Source: Devosia sp. 67-54 | GTDB lineage: Bacteria; Pseudomonadota; Alphaproteobacteria; Rhizobiales; Devosiaceae | Assembly (NCBI RefSeq): GCF_001899075.1 | Contig: NZ_MKVA01000002.1 | Coordinates: 144,765 to 208,764 of the forward strand | DNA length: 64,000 nt | Direction of reading: 5' to 3' | Shown here: positions 61,868-64,000 of the stretch, piece by piece | How the letters are laid out: the number at the start of each line of letters is the position of its first letter | Numbering within the stretch: the first letter of the stretch is position 1 | Notes under the pieces: model-generated | Database searches by the model: none | Told to the model about the DNA's origin: nothing | What the model saw: only the letters and a program-made list of their open reading frames with translations | Made by a program: the position numbers and the translations under genes

Positions 61868-62788
61868 ATGCGTTTCAACGTTCTCGCCACGGCGCTGGTG
61901 CTCGGCCTTGCGGCCGTGGGCAGCGCCCATGCCGAACGGCTCACCGACCAGCCGCTGGTCGATGCTGCGTGGCTCAACGGCCATCTCGGCCAACCGGGGC
62001 TGGTCATCATCGATATCCGCGACAAGACCAAGGACGGGGCCCCCTATGCCGCGGGGCACGTGCCGGGCGCGGTGGAAGCGCAATATTCGGCCTATGGCTG
62101 GCGCGCCAGCATCGATGGTGCGCCGGGCCTGCTGCCCAAGCTCGACGACATCAGCGCCAGGATCGCGGCGCTCGGCGTCAACGACGATACGCAGGTGGTG
62201 ATCGTGCCGGACGGCAGCAGCATCAGCGAGTTCGGCGGCGCCACCCGCGTCTACTGGACGTTCAAGGTGCTCGGGCACGACAACGTCACGATCCTCGATG
62301 GCGGCTACAAGGCGTGGACCGCGGCGGGCGAGCCGGTATCGACCGACGTGGTGACGCCGAAGGCCGGCACCTTTGTCGCCAAGTTCCGTCCCGAGCTCCG
62401 GGCCGAGGTCGCCGAAGTGCAGCAGGCGATCAAGGACGACGTCAACCTGATCGACGCGCGCTCGGTGGCGCAGTTCATCGGCAAGGAGAAGACCTCGACG
62501 GTGAAGGAGCTGGGCACCATCCCGACCGCCGTCAACATCAATTTCGACAAGTTCTGGGACCCGCAGACCAATCGCTTCGCCAGCAAAGCGGCGATCGAAG
62601 CGCTGGTGCAGCAGGCCGGGCTGGTCGACAAGGACGGGGTGATCACCTTCTGCAACACCGGACACCTGGCGTCGATCGCCTGGTTCGGCCTGTCGGAGGT
62701 TGCCGGGCTCAAGCATGTGCGGCTCTATGACGGCTCGATGTCGCAGTGGACGCTCGATCCGGCGCGCCCCGTCGTCGTGCAGAACTGA
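61868..62788 (+). CDS. Exported thiosulfate sulfurtransferase (tandem rhodanese)
   Basis: A 306-aa periplasmic protein with a signal peptide (MRFNVLATALVLGLAAVGSA, residues 1-22). Two rhodanese domains: the first (LVIIDIRDKTKDGAPYAAGH) lacks the active Cys (VIVPDGSS), as is usual. The second (NLIDARSVAQFIGKEK) has the active site ITFCNTGHLASI with the catalytic Cys. It moves sulfane sulfur from thiosulfate to an acceptor. A terminator follows, then a YeeE/YedE transporter. Confidence 0.92.
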   Translation: MRFNVLATALVLGLAAVGSAHAERLTDQPLVDAAWLNGHLGQPGLVIIDIRDKTKDGAPYAAGHVPGAVEAQYSAYGWRASIDGAPGLLPKLDDISARIAALGVNDDTQVVIVPDGSSISEFGGATRVYWTFKVLGHDNVTILDGGYKAWTAAGEPVSTDVVTPKAGTFVAKFRPELRAEVAEVQQAIKDDVNLIDARSVAQFIGKEKTSTVKELGTIPTAVNINFDKFWDPQTNRFASKAAIEALVQQAGLVDKDGVITFCNTGHLASIAWFGLSEVAGLKHVRLYDGSMSQWTLDPARPVVVQN

Positions 62789-62808
62789 CGGCCCCGCCAT
62801 CCTGACGC

Positions 62809-62841
62809 GCGCCCGAGATTGCGGTCTCGGGCGCCGGCTTT
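62809..62841 (+). terminator. Terminator after the rhodanese gene
   Basis: Perfect 10-bp stem GCGCCCGAGA/TCTCGGGCGC with a six-base loop (62809-62834), followed after CGGC by TTTTA. A typical rho-independent terminator. Confidence 0.8.
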
Positions 62842-62884
62842 TATGAGACATGCGGTCGGACACTCGACCCGGATCGGACTTCAC

Positions 62885-64000
62885 GTGACAGACCTCAGCG
62901 CTTCCCCGCCCGCTCCCGCTCTTGCCTGGCCCAAGCTCGATCGCGGCCCGGTGCTGGTGGTGCTCGCCATGTTCGTGCTCGGCGCCGTGGCGATCGCGCA
63001 GATCGTCGATGCGCGGCAGGCGGTGCTGTTTGCCATCGGCGGCCTGCTGGGGGCGACGCTCTACCATGCCTCGTTCGGCTTCACCGGCGGCTGGCGCCGG
63101 CTGGTGGTCGAGAAACGCGGCGCGGCGGTGCGGGCGCAGATGCTGATGGTGGCGATTGCCGCCGTGGTGTTCATTCCGCTGCTGGCGCAGGGCAGCGCTT
63201 TCGGCCAGCCGCTGGCCGGCGCGGTGGCGCCGGTCGGCGTCTCGGTGCTGGTCGGCGCGGCGATGTTCGGGCTCGGCATGCAACTGGGCGGCGGCTGCGG
63301 TTCGGGCACGCTGTTCACGGTCGGCGGCGGCAGCGCCCGCATGCTGGTGACGCTGGTGTTCTTCATCGTCGGCGCCGTGCTGGGTACGGCGCATCTGCCG
63401 TGGTGGCTGGCGCGGCCGTCGCTGCCGACGATCAGTCTCGGCACGGCACTGGGCGCACCGGCGGCGGTGGCGGTGACGCTGGCGGGGCTCGCGGCGGTCG
63501 CCGGGATCACGGTGCTGATCGAGCGGCGCTCGCATGGCGCGCTGGAGCGGCCTTCCACGCCGAAGACGCAAGGGCTGTCGCGACTGCTGCAGGGGCCATG
63601 GCCGCTGCTCGGCGCGGCGGTGGCGCTGGCGCTGCTCAATATCGCGACGCTGCTGATTGCAGGCCATCCCTGGTCGATCACCTATGGCTTCGGGCTATGG
63701 GGCGCGAAGGCGGCGCAGGCTGTCGGCGTGCCCGTCGCGGGCTGGGAGTTCTGGACCTGGCCGGCGCAGGCGCTGGCGCTCAACCGCAGCGTGCTGTTCG
63801 ACGTGACCTCGGTGATGAATTTCGGCATCCTGCTGGGCGCGGCGCTGGCCGCGGGGCTCGCCGGGAAATTCGCGCCGAAGGCGAAGCTGCCGCTGCTGTC
63901 GGCGCTGGCCGCGGCGATCGGCGGCGTGCTGATGGGTTATGGCGCGCGGCTATCGTTCGGCTGCAATATCGGGGCGCTGTTCAGCGGCATCGCGTCGGGC
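62885..64000 (+). CDS. YeeE/YedE-family sulfur-compound transporter (C-terminus outside window)
   Basis: An inner-membrane channel of the YeeE/YedE (TsuA) type, related to thiosulfate uptake. About 372 residues are visible. GTG start (MTDLSASPPAPALAWPKLDR), then helices with the conserved GMQLGGGCGSGTLFTVGGGS (redox Cys) and, near the window end, MGYGARLSFGCNIGALFSGI (second Cys motif). It follows the periplasmic rhodanese, so uptake and rhodanese activity on thiosulfate are probably linked. The gene runs beyond position 64000. Confidence 0.9.
   Translation, partial: MTDLSASPPAPALAWPKLDRGPVLVVLAMFVLGAVAIAQIVDARQAVLFAIGGLLGATLYHASFGFTGGWRRLVVEKRGAAVRAQMLMVAIAAVVFIPLLAQGSAFGQPLAGAVAPVGVSVLVGAAMFGLGMQLGGGCGSGTLFTVGGGSARMLVTLVFFIVGAVLGTAHLPWWLARPSLPTISLGTALGAPAAVAVTLAGLAAVAGITVLIERRSHGALERPSTPKTQGLSRLLQGPWPLLGAAVALALLNIATLLIAGHPWSITYGFGLWGAKAAQAVGVPVAGWEFWTWPAQALALNRSVLFDVTSVMNFGILLGAALAAGLAGKFAPKAKLPLLSALAAAIGGVLMGYGARLSFGCNIGALFSGIASG

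Overview
The window is GC-rich, densely coded and typical of an alphaproteobacterium of the order Hyphomicrobiales (Rhizobiales). Indicators are the rplU-rpmA-GNAT-obgE-proB order, an L21 protein with a long C-terminal extension, a RpoE/ChrR singlet-oxygen regulon, a BigR-type sulfide locus and a cobalamin riboswitch in front of metE. A Devosia-like genome is possible, but genus cannot be fixed from the sequence alone.

Layout. (1) 1-6.6 kb, core genome on the minus strand: rplU, rpmA, a peptidase-E-like protein, two GNATs, obgE and a partial proB, plus an MBL-fold protein, a gamma-glutamylcyclotransferase-like protein and tRNA-Ser(CGA). (2) 6.6-29.9 kb, a genomic island inserted at the 3' end of that tRNA. 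A 14-bp copy of the tRNA end (6589-6602) recurs at 29893-29906, next to a tyrosine integrase. The left part (6.8-16.3 kb) is a five-gene restriction/defence cluster: XRE regulator, N6-MTase, PD-(D/E)XK nuclease, fused nuclease-MTase, PLD nuclease. The right part (about 16.7-29.9 kb) looks like a separate satellite-type element bounded by a 19-bp direct repeat. It carries integrase, AlpA, unknown genes, a frameshifted D5/SF3 helicase, an iteron-like origin candidate, a sigma factor with an extra DNA-binding tail, and a HUH-type Rep candidate. Its cargo is a two-gene nucleotidyltransferase plus DUF6602-like nuclease module that resembles a minimal CBASS-like system. (3) 30-38 kb: a sugar ABC transporter with an embedded GH116 glycosidase and a divergent LacI regulator with two matching operators. 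(4) 38.1-47.6 kb: an OmpA-like protein with six cysteine-pair repeats, class Ia ribonucleotide reductase (nrdAB), and metE behind a cobalamin riboswitch. (5) 47.6-52 kb: a sulfide/persulfide locus (DUF442, persulfide dioxygenase-like MBL, DUF2892) divergent from a BigR-like ArsR regulator, then thioredoxin, a P1B ATPase and a universal stress protein. (6) 53-57.7 kb: the RpoE-ChrR regulon with SDR, DUF1365, FAD oxidoreductase and DUF2177. (7) 57.9-60.4 kb: a second ECF sigma with a DUF1109/NrsF-type anti-sigma and a Met-rich secreted spondin-domain protein. (8) 60.5-64 kb: CcdA-like protein, thioredoxin-like protein, a tandem rhodanese and a partial YeeE/YedE transporter.

The strongest candidates for something undescribed are all in the island: the five-gene restriction cluster, the NTase/PD-(D/E)XK pair, and the replication module of the satellite. 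That module contains a 28-bp inverted iteron array, interleaved inverted repeats hiding the helicase ribosome-binding site, and a helicase frameshift. All assignments come from reading motifs; no database search was run.
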